DNA from: Clostridium sp. CAG:510
Lineage (GTDB): Bacteria; Bacillota; Clostridia; Lachnospirales; Lachnospiraceae
NCBI GenBank assembly: GCA_000434615.1
Contig: FR880815.1
Span: 1-9,975, forward strand
Direction of reading: 5' to 3'
DNA: 9,975 nucleotides
A program made the translations under genes and the position numbers. Shown here piece by piece: positions 1 through 8,578 of the stretch (positions are counted from its first letter, which is position 1; each line of letters begins with the position of its first letter). The notes under the pieces are model-generated. The model made no database searches and had not been told where the DNA came from. It saw only the letters and a list, made by a program, of their open reading frames with translations.

Positions 1-1878
1 TTCCGTTGCTTCCTTCACCGTTTCCCATTCGCCGAATTCATGACCGAGAGGTTCCGTATAATCACCGGTATAACTGTCGCCACACTTCTTACAGGTATAG
101 GTCGTATAGCCTTTTTCCGTACAGGTGGGGTCTGTGACAACCTTGTCATATTCATGGTTGCAGACAGCTACCTTTACGTGGCAGAGGGAAGTCACGCCGT
201 TTGCGGTTACCTTAATGTCTGCTTCGCCGTAATTCTTCGCCGTCAGCACACCGTTTCTTACGGTTACTACCTTGGTATTGGTAGAAGCATAGCTTAAGCT
301 CTGGCTGTAGTCTACGACATCCGCCGCAAGCTGGGCGGTTGCTCCCTTGTCCATGGTAATGTTTTCCGTTTCAAGAATAACTTTGCTTTCTTTTACGGTA
401 ATGCGGCACTCTGCCACAACGTCATTTGCCGTTGCGGTAATAGTGGTTTCACCTTCGCCGACTGCGGTTACTTTACCGTTTACAACCGTTGCCACTTCCG
501 GGCGGGAGCTTTCCCATACGGCTTTCTTCACAGGGCCGTCAATGGTTGCCCGAAGGGTATAGGTATTGCCTTTTTTTGTATATAATGTGTACTCTTTCTG
601 GCTGAGTGTAATGGTCGGTTCATAGGCACTGACCGTTACTTTCACGGTGTCGGATACGCCGTTTGCCGTTGCGGTAACGGTTGCGGTTCCCACGCTCTTA
701 GCGGTCAGCTTGCCGCCGCTTACGCTTACCACTTTGCTGTTGGAGGTCGTCCACTTTATGGTATTCCTTCTGCCTGTTACCTGATAAGAAAGAGTACAGG
801 TTTTGTCTGTTCCTTTGGTTTTCAGAGAAATTTCTTCATTATAAATTTCCATGCGGCTGTCTTTTACCGTTACTTCACAGGTATCCGTGGTATCACGGGA
901 AACCGTTCCTGCTGCCGCATTGCTTAAGGAAATCCGGATGGTTGCCGTACCTTCGCCTACGGCGGTCAGCTTGCCTTTTTCATCCACGGTAACCACATTG
1001 TCGTTGGAGCTTTCCCATACGACAACTTCCTTGCGCGTGGCATTGGAACGAATCTGCTTGGTTTCACCGGTATACAAAAGAACTTTTTCTTCGCTGATGG
1101 AAAGAGAGTCTTTGATAACCGTTACTTCACAGGTTGCGGACACGCCGTTTGCCGTTGCCGTAATGATAGCCGTACCCGTATTTTTACCGGTTACCCTGCC
1201 GCCGCTTACGGTTGCAACCGTCTTATCGGAGGTGGTCCATTTTACAGATTTGCCGGTACCCACAATGGTGGGTGTGAGCTTGATAGCGCTGCCGTTTCCC
1301 TTGGTGCCGAGCTGCATGGTATCCATATTCAGGGAAATGCTGTTTTTTAACACCTTTACCACGCAGGTATCGGTTTTGCCGTTTGCCGTTGCCATAATCA
1401 CTGCCTGACCGTCGGAAACAGAGGTTACTTTACCTTTTTCGTCCACCGTAGCAACTGCCGGATTTAAGCTTGTCCATGTCACTGCCTTGGATGCACCCTT
1501 TACGGTCACCCGAAGCTGTACCGTCTGTGTGGAGGTGCCGCCGGTGTAAATAACTGCCGTCGGTTTGTTCACCTTGATACTGCTGTCCACGACCGTTACC
1601 GTACATTTCTTATAGGTAAGGCCTATTCTGGCGCTGATGGTGGTGCTGCCCTTCCGAACCGCGGTCACCTTACCGCTCTGATCGACGGTTGCAATGTTCA
1701 CATTGTAAGAAGCCCATTTTGCAAGTTCTTCGCTTCCCACAACGCTGAGCTCCGCAGAGTCGCCGATGTTTAATGTTACTCTTGTCTGACTTAAGGAAAA
1801 TGTGGCAGCACTGACTGTCATACTTCCCACAAACAAAAGACAGATAAGGGTACATAATAACCAAATCTTCTTTTTCAT
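1..1878 (-). CDS. Secreted BIG2 Ig-like repeat surface protein, 3' part cut by window edge
   Basis: The gene starts at ATG 1878-1876 behind a strong AAAGGAGGA ribosome site with 6-nt spacing; 626 codons lie in the window with no stop. The N terminus (MKKKIWLLCTLICLLFVGS...VSAA) is a clear signal peptide, with cleavage near residue 24-25. Residues about 24-571 form seven BIG2-type (Big_2, invasin/intimin-like Ig) repeats of about 78 residues, each with the pattern W.(S/T)S...VA.V...G.VTA...G.A.ITATANG....C.VTV. Most repeats carry one Cys in the final strand; repeat 5 (DTVKVTV) lacks it. From Cys573 a different module begins, with CNH, PTCTEKGY, CKKCG and LGHEF elements. Such Cys/His modules recur in clostridial surface proteins and may bind metal. 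BIG2 proteins usually act as extracellular stalks or adhesins; binding partner and cell-wall anchor are unknown because the C terminus is missing. It is probably co-transcribed with the larger upstream gene. Confidence 0.9.
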   Translation of the reverse strand, partial: MKKKIWLLCTLICLLFVGSMTVSAATFSLSQTRVTLNIGDSAELSVVGSEELAKWASYNVNIATVDQSGKVTAVRKGSTTISARIGLTYKKCTVTVVDSSIKVNKPTAVIYTGGTSTQTVQLRVTVKGASKAVTWTSLNPAVATVDEKGKVTSVSDGQAVIMATANGKTDTCVVKVLKNSISLNMDTMQLGTKGNGSAIKLTPTIVGTGKSVKWTTSDKTVATVSGGRVTGKNTGTAIITATANGVSATCEVTVIKDSLSISEEKVLLYTGETKQIRSNATRKEVVVWESSNDNVVTVDEKGKLTAVGEGTATIRISLSNAAAGTVSRDTTDTCEVTVKDSRMEIYNEEISLKTKGTDKTCTLSYQVTGRRNTIKWTTSNSKVVSVSGGKLTAKSVGTATVTATANGVSDTVKVTVSAYEPTITLSQKEYTLYTKKGNTYTLRATIDGPVKKAVWESSRPEVATVVNGKVTAVGEGETTITATANDVVAECRITVKESKVILETENITMDKGATAQLAADVVDYSQSLSYASTNTKVVTVRNGVLTAKNYGEADIKVTANGVTSLCHVKVAVCNHEYDKVVTDPTCTEKGYTTYTCKKCGDSYTGDYTEPLGHEFGEWETVKEATE

Positions 1879-1884
1879 CTTTTG

Positions 1885-1893
1885 TCCTCCTTT
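1885..1893 (-). promoter_or_regulatory. Ribosome binding site of the BIG2 protein gene
   Basis: On the minus strand this reads AAAGGAGGA, followed by CAAAAG and the ATG at 1878. It is near-perfect anti-16S complementarity at the ideal distance and fixes the start. The whole intergenic gap to the upstream stop codon is 44 nt (1879-1922). No terminator hairpin and no convincing promoter are seen there, which supports co-transcription with the upstream gene. Confidence 0.85.
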
Positions 1894-1922
1894 GCCTTGT
1901 ATCTTAAAATGATTCATTTATC

Positions 1923-4900
1923 TTAGAAAGACCACCACAAAAACTTCTTTGCGTTAATCTTAAAGGTAACTTTTTTCGTACCGCCGTAGTTATCTTTTCC
2001 GCGGATAATGACGGTGGCGGTTCCTTTGGCTACGTTGTTCCGGTAGCTTACGATTTCAAACTGGTCAGGGTCCACAACCTTGCCCTTTACTTTTACCGTA
2101 ATCTGTTTCGGATCGGTTTTGTCAAGCGTAATGGGCTTGCCGGTGTAAATTTGTGCCGGTATGGTAACCGCCGCTCCCGAAATATCGTAGGTTTTGATGG
2201 CGTATTCTCCGGTCAAGGGCTCGCCTGTGTAGCTGCCCTTGGGCGTAACGGTCACACAGATAACGGTTCCCGCAGGAATAATGTCCTTCTTGTCGATAAC
2301 CGTTCCCGCCTTACGCACGGTGCCGTCGTCGAGAGTCGTGTCCTCTTTGTAAGTATAAAGCAGGGTCTTCTCGTAATCCGTTCCCGCGTTCAGTACCTTG
2401 CCGTTCAAATCGGTTACGGTAACCTTGGTTGCATAGATATTTCCTTTGTTCCGGTACACCTTGTCCGCCGCCGTCAGGGTCAGCCTGCCAATATCCTGCG
2501 CCACGATGGTGAACGGCAGAATCTCCTTATAGGTGCCTGTAAAATTGCCCTTTCCTTTAATGGTTACGGAAGGAAGCTTCTTTTCGTTGCTGCCGTCGTT
2601 TAAGGCTTTGTTGTTCTTGTAGGTTACGGTGTAGTCAACGCCTTCTTTCAGCTGCAGGACATCGCCGTTTTCTGTCTTGAAGGTAACGGACAGCTCCGGC
2701 TTTACGCCGCCCTTGGCATAAGGCACTTCTGTGGATACAAGCTTTGCCTCCAGCCTGCCGTCCGCATTGGCTGCCATATTAAATGCCTGGATGCGGAAGG
2801 TTTTTTTCATGGTTCCGGTGTAGCCGTTTATGCCGGTGAAAACAACGGTTGCGGTTCCGGCATTCTGGTTTTTCTGCCACTGTACCGTGTAGTCCTTGTT
2901 TTCCGTCAGGGGCTTTTCTTCCCCGTTTAACTTCATGGTAAGCGTAAGCTCCGGCGTATGGAATTCGCCATTGTATACAAAGGTCTGCCCGGTAAGTCCC
3001 GTTACCTTGGCTTTGCTGATAGCCGTACCGGTAATCCGGAACGCTACGCGCCTTGAGCCGCTGTAGCCCGCTTCTTCAATGCCTTCGATAATGGCAAATG
3101 CAGTGCCTACCCGGTTGTTATTGCTGTAGCTTACCGTGTAGTGAACACCCTCTTCCAGTACGGTTTTACCGTCTTTTACGGTGATTTCCGGTGTCACAAC
3201 GCCGTTTTTATTTGCCGTTACATAAACCTGTGACGGTATTCTTGCCACGGTAACTTTACTGATAAGCTTGACTGCCGGGTTGTCTTTCACAGACGGCAGC
3301 ACTGTCAGTTTTACGGTTCTGCTGCCGGTAAAGTTGCCGTTACCGGTAAGCTCCACGTAGTAGGTGCCCACATCTGTTACGGAGTCAAGTTTTTCCGCAC
3401 CGTCCGCAGGAGCTGTGTTGTCTGTGCCTGCGGCATGGAGTGCAGGCGCTGCGCTGTCTGTGTTGAGTTCATTGGCTGCATTGTCCGCGGCGGTTGTTTC
3501 ATCTGTCTTGTAGTAGCTGTATGTAAACTCGGTCTTGTTCTTTAACTGTCTGCTGCCAAAGTACAGGGTGGGCACGGGTTTCTGTGCCTTGCCCGTGGAG
3601 GCAATGGAAATATTCTCGGCCCCAAACAACGGTGAGCTGATATCCAGGGGCAGTATCTTAAAGGTCTTGGTATCTTTTCCGGTGTAGTTGCCCTTGCCGG
3701 TCACGGTCAGGGTGGGCGCCTTGGCAGCCACCGTTGCATCGTTGGCATTGATGTTGTTCTTATAGGAAACAGTGTAATCCACCTGCTCCTTCAAAAGGAC
3801 ATTCTTGTCATAAACACGCATTTCGGGCTTTATCGCCGTGCCGGTGTAGTCATAACCGCCCTCCCGGAGGCCTGCCACCCAGAGTCCTTCCGGTATGATG
3901 CCGTCCTCCGGAGTATCCTCCATGAGAATGTCTCCTCGGTCTGCCACGGAATAGGAAACCGCCTTTTCTCCTTCGTATATGCCGATACCTTTTACGGTAA
4001 GCTCATAAGCGCCCACTTCCGTAACCTGTTCCTCATAATATACAACATAATCCTTATCCGGAACAAGGGTTTTCCCTTCGCAGATAACGGTTACTTGCGG
4101 GATATGCGGCATGCCGTCGTAAATAATACCCTCTACCTGCACCTCTGCTTCCGACAGGTCGGTACGGCTGTATGCCACGCAGAAAATCTCCGGAGTTTCG
4201 CAGCTTTCTTTCAGGGCAAGTTTTGCCTGCAGGGTGCCTTCCGCCGTGGATGTTTCCTGACCGATGTAAAGCAGGTTGTCAGAGCCCAGCACGTTTTCCG
4301 CCTCTCTGGATTTCACCGCATAAATATTGTAAATCTCGTTGGGACGCAGACCGTCAAAATTCTTTTCCCAATCTGAGAAATCGCCTGCCGGTGCGGCATC
4401 TTTGCTGTCGCTGTCATCTGCGGCATCATTCACATTTTCCGGGCTCTCGGTAGCCACCGCGGCGTCATTCACATTTTCCGGGCTTTCGGCAGCATTTACC
4501 GCATCGGTCATTCCTTCCATGCTCCGGACTGCCATCGCCGCCTGGCTCGCGGTGCTGCTCTTAAGTTCCTTAGTAACTACTTTGTCGCCGAACAGATACT
4601 GTTCGGTTACCCCCGTCTTTTCTCCAAATAAGGGATTGCCGTAGGTATACAAACCACCCTTACTGTCAACGGCGATGTGCTGCCGGTATACCGAACCATC
4701 CACTACATAAGTAGCACAGACTACCGCTTCGACTGTTTCCGTAAAGTCTTCCCTTTGTTTTCCTTCTTTGGTGCCCAACCACTCCCAAAGAGTTCCGTCC
4801 TTTTTCACAACCGCAAACTGGGTAAATAAAGTACTGATGGTTGACAAATGAGTATATTCCACATCGGGATATACCAAAAAGCTCTTTATATTTTCCGCCT

Positions 4901-7900
4901 GAAGCGTGGGTTCCAAATCTGTTTCATCCGCATAGAATGAACCACCGGAAGAACCGCCCTTATAGCTTCCCCATGTATACAGGTCCCTGCTCACTCCGGA
5001 AGCTGTGCCCTGCACAATAGCCGCACAAAGCTTTCCGCCGAATAAGAACTGAAATTCCGTCACTTTTTTATCCGCCAGAACAGCCGTAGGCAGGTAACTG
5101 TAGCCGCTGGTGCTGCCATTACCGAGCTGACCTGCCTGATTGCGTCCCCACAGATACAGTTTTCCTTCCTTAGTCAGCGCAGCACAGGTTCCGTTCTGCA
5201 CCGTAAACTCTTTTATTCCGCTGATGCTTATCTTGGCCGGTGTATTATTTTTTGTCGAGGTTCCCGCATTTGCGCTTATGCCAAGCTGACCGTATGCATT
5301 TGACCCCCAGGCATACAACTCTCCGCCTGCAGTCAGTGCATACTTGGAACCGTAATTTTCATCTTCATAAAATCCGGCAATTTCTTCCTCCGGTAAAATC
5401 TGCTGCTGGGGAATCCACTGTTCGTTGTCCCCTTCTCCTGCCATCTGTCCGTAGCCATAACCCCATATCCAGAGCGTGCCGTTTTTCCGGACAGCCACGC
5501 CGTTTTCATAATTGAGGTGTACTTCTTTCACGCCGTCCAGGATATGCACCGCCTCTTCCGGCGAGACAACGGACTGCGTACGGATTTTTCCGGCAATACC
5601 GTAAGTATTGTTTCCCCACAGCCAGAGTGCGCCGGATTTCTCTATCGCCGCACAGGTGCCCCGGTAAACGGTAAAGCTTTCCACGTTAGTAAGGAGTCTG
5701 GTGGGAACCGTCACATACATGGAATTGCTGCTGTTAATTTCATTGTAGCTGTTGGTTCCCCACAGGTACAATTCGCCGTCGGTAGTAATTGCCACACCGT
5801 TTTTGCTGACACCGTCTGACGGGAAATACACGTTTGCCACCTTGGTATCTTTCCTGTCAAACTCCACCTTGTAGGGGGTAAGCTGCTTGCTTCCGAGCTG
5901 TCCGTTCGCCAGTCTGCCATAGGAGTCCGAACCCCACATATACAGGCTGCCATCCTTGGTAACGGCAGCACACAGCGGATTTCTGTCGTCCGGGAACCGG
6001 AATTCTTTTACATTTTCCAGCACCTTGACCGGTTTGTCCTGATTGTCCGTACTGCCGATACCAACCTGACCGTAGTCATTTCCGCCCCACATATACAGGC
6101 TGCCGTCCGCCGTCAGCGCCGCATAGGTTACATTTTTATCGTAGGAGCCTCTGTTGTAAACCATTGCGTACACTTGCTCTACATATGCCGAATCTGAAAG
6201 CTTCTTTGCGGCATTCGGGTTAATCGTTAAGGTAACGGTTCCCGTTACTTTGTCCACACCGTCCGGCAGCTTGACTTCTGCCGAATAAAGTGCGCCGTCT
6301 TTTTTTACATAAATATTCTGTTTGCCGACATTTAAGTTTAACCGGGTTTCGCCCTTAGAATTTGTCACATTGTTGCCGGTTGCCGCGATAACAGCAGCTC
6401 CCGCAACCGGATTTCCTGCTTTGTCCAAAACCCGAACATTGCCCTGATACTGCACATGGGGGCAGTCTCCCCAGCCGAAGTGGGGCGCATAATCCAGGGA
6501 AAAATATGCCGAACCCCAGGAAACGTTTTTCTCTATTAACGGCCATTTTTTCGTGAAAATTTTCAAAGTTTCCACTTTTACATCGGCTTCAAAATAAGGC
6601 CCTATGTTCACAGTGAAGCAGGTATTGCAAAGGTGTCTGTTGGAAGAACTGTCCAGTACCTTGGCTTTGGCCTTTATTTTCAGCTTTAAGCCGCCCTCCG
6701 CTTCTGCTGCCAGGCTTGCAATTTTATCATCAATAAGTTCCAAACCCATCGATATTTTAAGTCCTACCTTAAAGGTCACTTCCACCGTTTTGGTAAGTGT
6801 AAGCTCCGGCGTCTTGGAAATATTTTCCACCCCGGTGCTTTTGTTACAACGGAAACCAACAGAACCTGTCAGCGTACCTTCCGCACTGACATTTCCCTCT
6901 ACGGATAATACAAACTGTACTTTAGCGGAAAATACCAGGCCGGTAAGTCCCAGCGGCTCTTTTATTTCGCCCAGCAGAATATCCTTAGTCCATTCTTTCT
7001 CGTCAATCTTTACTTCTGCTTTTATGGTGACACCGTAACTGACACCGGCTTCAATGGTATTGATGTCATTTGCTGTATCCACGTAAATCTTAACAGAAAC
7101 CGCTCCGCCTATATCACTGAGTTCAATTTTTACGTTGCTCTCAGGCGGCTTAACCTCAAGATTTGCCATCTTCCATGGAAAACTCACACCGCCGTACGCA
7201 GTGCCGGCTCTGTTGGCCTGCGTTGCAATGCTGTCCGCTTCTGCCGCATAGGTTGCAGTGTTGTCTGCTTCTGCCGCATAGGTTGCAGTGTTGTCTGCTC
7301 CTGCAGCTTCTGTTGTGCTTACGGCTGTCTCCACTGCGTAGGTTGCTGCGGTGCCACTGTCGTCATCGGCGGGATCGGCCGCTCCGTATTTAATAAAGGA
7401 AATAACATCCTCGTATTCCGGGTCCGCGCCCTGAATGGTAAGAACGGTATTTTCCGCCTCGCCCTCTGTACTCAGGGATGTAACACGGGTAATGATAACA
7501 TCTTCATCCGTGTAATAATAGGTAAAAATGTCGCCCTCTTTCAGCGCCAGAAAATCCTCACCGGGATTTTTAATTTTCCAGACAAGATTTTCTTCGTCCG
7601 CTTCCGAAACCACATTTACCGAAGCATCCGTGCTCTCAGGAATGACCGTTACAGAGTCCGCAAAAACAAGGAAGTTGTTGGTTTCATCCGCATCTAAATT
7701 GAGCACCTGGCTCTCCGTGAAATCACTCGTTGTCTTGGCGAAAAATTCCTGCATTTTCCGGGTATAATCATCAGTTTCAAATACCTTGCTGCAGGGACGC
7801 AGACTTACATTATCCACCAGAAAGGCTTTTACATGATAATAAGCAGGCAGGGTATCCGCTTCTATGCTGACTGTGACATCCGTGTCACCTGCAGTGACGT

Positions 7901-8426
7901 CCGCCGTTCCCGTTGCAATCAGGCGGATGCCGTCTTCTTCATAAATGCCCACTACCAGTGTGCAGTCCTCCAGTGCCTGTATGGAAGCCGTTGCCTTGGT
8001 GCCGTCCATCACGACTGAATAAACACCGCAGCCGGTCTGCTCTGTTTCCACTTCCGTTTCGGACATGATATCCTTAAAAAGACGTCCCAGGGAATTCTGC
8101 GCTTCCAGGGAAGCATCGCCCATATCCAATTTGGCATCGCCATCAGAAACAGAAGCATCATCTCCACTGACATCTGCGTCATTTCCAGGCTTATCCTTAT
8201 CTCCGTTTCCTGCATCGCTGTCGCCGGGCTTATCCGCATTTCCGCTGCTGGTATCACCGGCTCCCTCAATATCGCTGTTGTCTGCCTGACCGGCTTCCGT
8301 GACCATGGTCCCGTTCTGTGCCGCAGCCGCATATGCAGTCAAGTCTACACTTGAAAAAGAAAGAAGTGCCGCCAGAAACATACTTAATACTCTCGCACCA
8401 CTTCTCTTTGTAAATATCTTATGCAT
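1923..8426 (-). CDS. Giant secreted surface protein: RCC1-like propeller plus MBG/YDG-type Ig repeats
   Basis: This is a 2167-residue protein. I chose the start at 8426 because it follows an AGGAGG site and opens a signal peptide (MHKIFTKRSGARVLSMFLAA...LTAYAAAA). Order, with approximate residues: Asp/Gly/Ser-rich linker 37-105; beta-rich domains 120-345; Ala/Asp/Thr linker 349-409 with a perfect 30-bp DNA duplication; beta-rich region with a CNTC motif 410-655; carboxypeptidase-regulatory/Cna-B-like domain 660-735 (GNVRVLDKAGNPVAGAAV). An RCC1-type propeller follows at 765-1265, with about ten repeats marked by YMWGGNDYGQ, YLWGTNSYNE, YAWGSNAYGQ; the last ones are degenerate. Then come a linker with two SPENVNDAA copies (1294-1349), an LLYIGQ-containing beta domain, and about eight Ig-like repeats (1425-2167) of the DYTVSYKNN...GKGNYTG...FKI type. 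It ends KKFLWWSF. No LPXTG, SLH or membrane helix is seen. An adhesin or matrix-type role is inferred; no catalytic site is recognised. Confidence 0.9.
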   Translation of the reverse strand: MHKIFTKRSGARVLSMFLAALLSFSSVDLTAYAAAAQNGTMVTEAGQADNSDIEGAGDTSSGNADKPGDSDAGNGDKDKPGNDADVSGDDASVSDGDAKLDMGDASLEAQNSLGRLFKDIMSETEVETEQTGCGVYSVVMDGTKATASIQALEDCTLVVGIYEEDGIRLIATGTADVTAGDTDVTVSIEADTLPAYYHVKAFLVDNVSLRPCSKVFETDDYTRKMQEFFAKTTSDFTESQVLNLDADETNNFLVFADSVTVIPESTDASVNVVSEADEENLVWKIKNPGEDFLALKEGDIFTYYYTDEDVIITRVTSLSTEGEAENTVLTIQGADPEYEDVISFIKYGAADPADDDSGTAATYAVETAVSTTEAAGADNTATYAAEADNTATYAAEADSIATQANRAGTAYGGVSFPWKMANLEVKPPESNVKIELSDIGGAVSVKIYVDTANDINTIEAGVSYGVTIKAEVKIDEKEWTKDILLGEIKEPLGLTGLVFSAKVQFVLSVEGNVSAEGTLTGSVGFRCNKSTGVENISKTPELTLTKTVEVTFKVGLKISMGLELIDDKIASLAAEAEGGLKLKIKAKAKVLDSSSNRHLCNTCFTVNIGPYFEADVKVETLKIFTKKWPLIEKNVSWGSAYFSLDYAPHFGWGDCPHVQYQGNVRVLDKAGNPVAGAAVIAATGNNVTNSKGETRLNLNVGKQNIYVKKDGALYSAEVKLPDGVDKVTGTVTLTINPNAAKKLSDSAYVEQVYAMVYNRGSYDKNVTYAALTADGSLYMWGGNDYGQVGIGSTDNQDKPVKVLENVKEFRFPDDRNPLCAAVTKDGSLYMWGSDSYGRLANGQLGSKQLTPYKVEFDRKDTKVANVYFPSDGVSKNGVAITTDGELYLWGTNSYNEINSSNSMYVTVPTRLLTNVESFTVYRGTCAAIEKSGALWLWGNNTYGIAGKIRTQSVVSPEEAVHILDGVKEVHLNYENGVAVRKNGTLWIWGYGYGQMAGEGDNEQWIPQQQILPEEEIAGFYEDENYGSKYALTAGGELYAWGSNAYGQLGISANAGTSTKNNTPAKISISGIKEFTVQNGTCAALTKEGKLYLWGRNQAGQLGNGSTSGYSYLPTAVLADKKVTEFQFLFGGKLCAAIVQGTASGVSRDLYTWGSYKGGSSGGSFYADETDLEPTLQAENIKSFLVYPDVEYTHLSTISTLFTQFAVVKKDGTLWEWLGTKEGKQREDFTETVEAVVCATYVVDGSVYRQHIAVDSKGGLYTYGNPLFGEKTGVTEQYLFGDKVVTKELKSSTASQAAMAVRSMEGMTDAVNAAESPENVNDAAVATESPENVNDAADDSDSKDAAPAGDFSDWEKNFDGLRPNEIYNIYAVKSREAENVLGSDNLLYIGQETSTAEGTLQAKLALKESCETPEIFCVAYSRTDLSEAEVQVEGIIYDGMPHIPQVTVICEGKTLVPDKDYVVYYEEQVTEVGAYELTVKGIGIYEGEKAVSYSVADRGDILMEDTPEDGIIPEGLWVAGLREGGYDYTGTAIKPEMRVYDKNVLLKEQVDYTVSYKNNINANDATVAAKAPTLTVTGKGNYTGKDTKTFKILPLDISSPLFGAENISIASTGKAQKPVPTLYFGSRQLKNKTEFTYSYYKTDETTAADNAANELNTDSAAPALHAAGTDNTAPADGAEKLDSVTDVGTYYVELTGNGNFTGSRTVKLTVLPSVKDNPAVKLISKVTVARIPSQVYVTANKNGVVTPEITVKDGKTVLEEGVHYTVSYSNNNRVGTAFAIIEGIEEAGYSGSRRVAFRITGTAISKAKVTGLTGQTFVYNGEFHTPELTLTMKLNGEEKPLTENKDYTVQWQKNQNAGTATVVFTGINGYTGTMKKTFRIQAFNMAANADGRLEAKLVSTEVPYAKGGVKPELSVTFKTENGDVLQLKEGVDYTVTYKNNKALNDGSNEKKLPSVTIKGKGNFTGTYKEILPFTIVAQDIGRLTLTAADKVYRNKGNIYATKVTVTDLNGKVLNAGTDYEKTLLYTYKEDTTLDDGTVRKAGTVIDKKDIIPAGTVICVTVTPKGSYTGEPLTGEYAIKTYDISGAAVTIPAQIYTGKPITLDKTDPKQITVKVKGKVVDPDQFEIVSYRNNVAKGTATVIIRGKDNYGGTKKVTFKINAKKFLWWSF
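4426..4484 (-). repeat. 39-bp-period direct repeat encoding two SPENVNDAA copies
   Basis: A 20-bp sequence (TCATTCACATTTTCCGGGCT on the plus strand) occurs at 4426-4445 and again exactly at 4465-4484. It encodes SPENVNDAA twice, 13 residues apart, in the Ala/Asp/Ser-rich linker after the RCC1-like propeller. It looks like a short in-frame duplication in a flexible hinge. Confidence 0.85.
7238..7297 (-). repeat. Perfect 2 x 30-bp tandem duplication in linker of the giant protein
   Basis: Two adjacent 30-bp copies (7238-7267 and 7268-7297) are identical base for base, and a degenerate third copy lies on the 7200-7237 side. They encode the ten-residue unit DNTATYAAEA within a linker. The lack of any substitution suggests a recent or length-variable in-frame expansion by slippage. 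Confidence 0.9.
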
Positions 8427-8431
8427 ATTGC

Positions 8432-8437
8432 CCTCCT
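8432..8437 (-). promoter_or_regulatory. Ribosome binding site that decides the start of the giant surface protein
   Basis: Minus-strand AGGAGG followed by GCAAT and ATG at 8426. The reading frame stays open for 152 further codons upstream, but that part holds a Nudix fragment and has no comparable ribosome site. This site and the signal peptide behind it make 8426 the real start. Confidence 0.85.
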
Positions 8438-8444
8438 CATGTAC

Positions 8445-8462
8445 GTTCCGGTTGTCCGGAAC
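8445..8462 (-). promoter_or_regulatory. Perfect 7-bp-stem hairpin in the leader of the giant surface gene
   Basis: The sequence is GTTCCGG-N4-CCGGAAC, a perfect inverted repeat with a four-base loop. It lies 7 nt upstream of the AGGAGG ribosome site and downstream of the probable promoter, so it would be in the transcript leader. It has no T-tract, so it is not a typical terminator. An mRNA-stabilising or translation-modulating element, or a DNA operator, are all possible; its function is unknown. Confidence 0.55.
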
Positions 8463-8495
8463 CCTTGATTTTATCCTGATTTTCATATGTATACA

Positions 8496-8504
8496 TTTAT
8501 AGCA
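8496..8504 (-). promoter_or_regulatory. Probable extended -10 promoter of the surface-protein genes
   Basis: Minus strand TGCTATAAA is an extended -10 type element (TGnTATAAT-like). It would start RNA near 8489 and give a leader of about 63 nt carrying the 8445-8462 hairpin. No good -35 lies 17 nt upstream. An alternative pair, TTGACG at 8529-8534 and TACCAT at 8506-8511 with 17-bp spacing, is also possible. Exact use of either is unproven. Confidence 0.4.
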
Positions 8505-8578
8505 CATGGTACTCCGAATACTATATCTCGTCAAGAAACGAAGAGCAATTCTACCTGTTTTTATGAAACAAAAAGCAA

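Noticed and set aside
851..1408. Long plus-strand open frames opposite the surface genes, such as 851-1408, 6604-7038 and 2151-2603
   Set aside because: Their translations are compositional shadows of the repeat-coding minus strand, with no ribosome sites and no recognisable domains.
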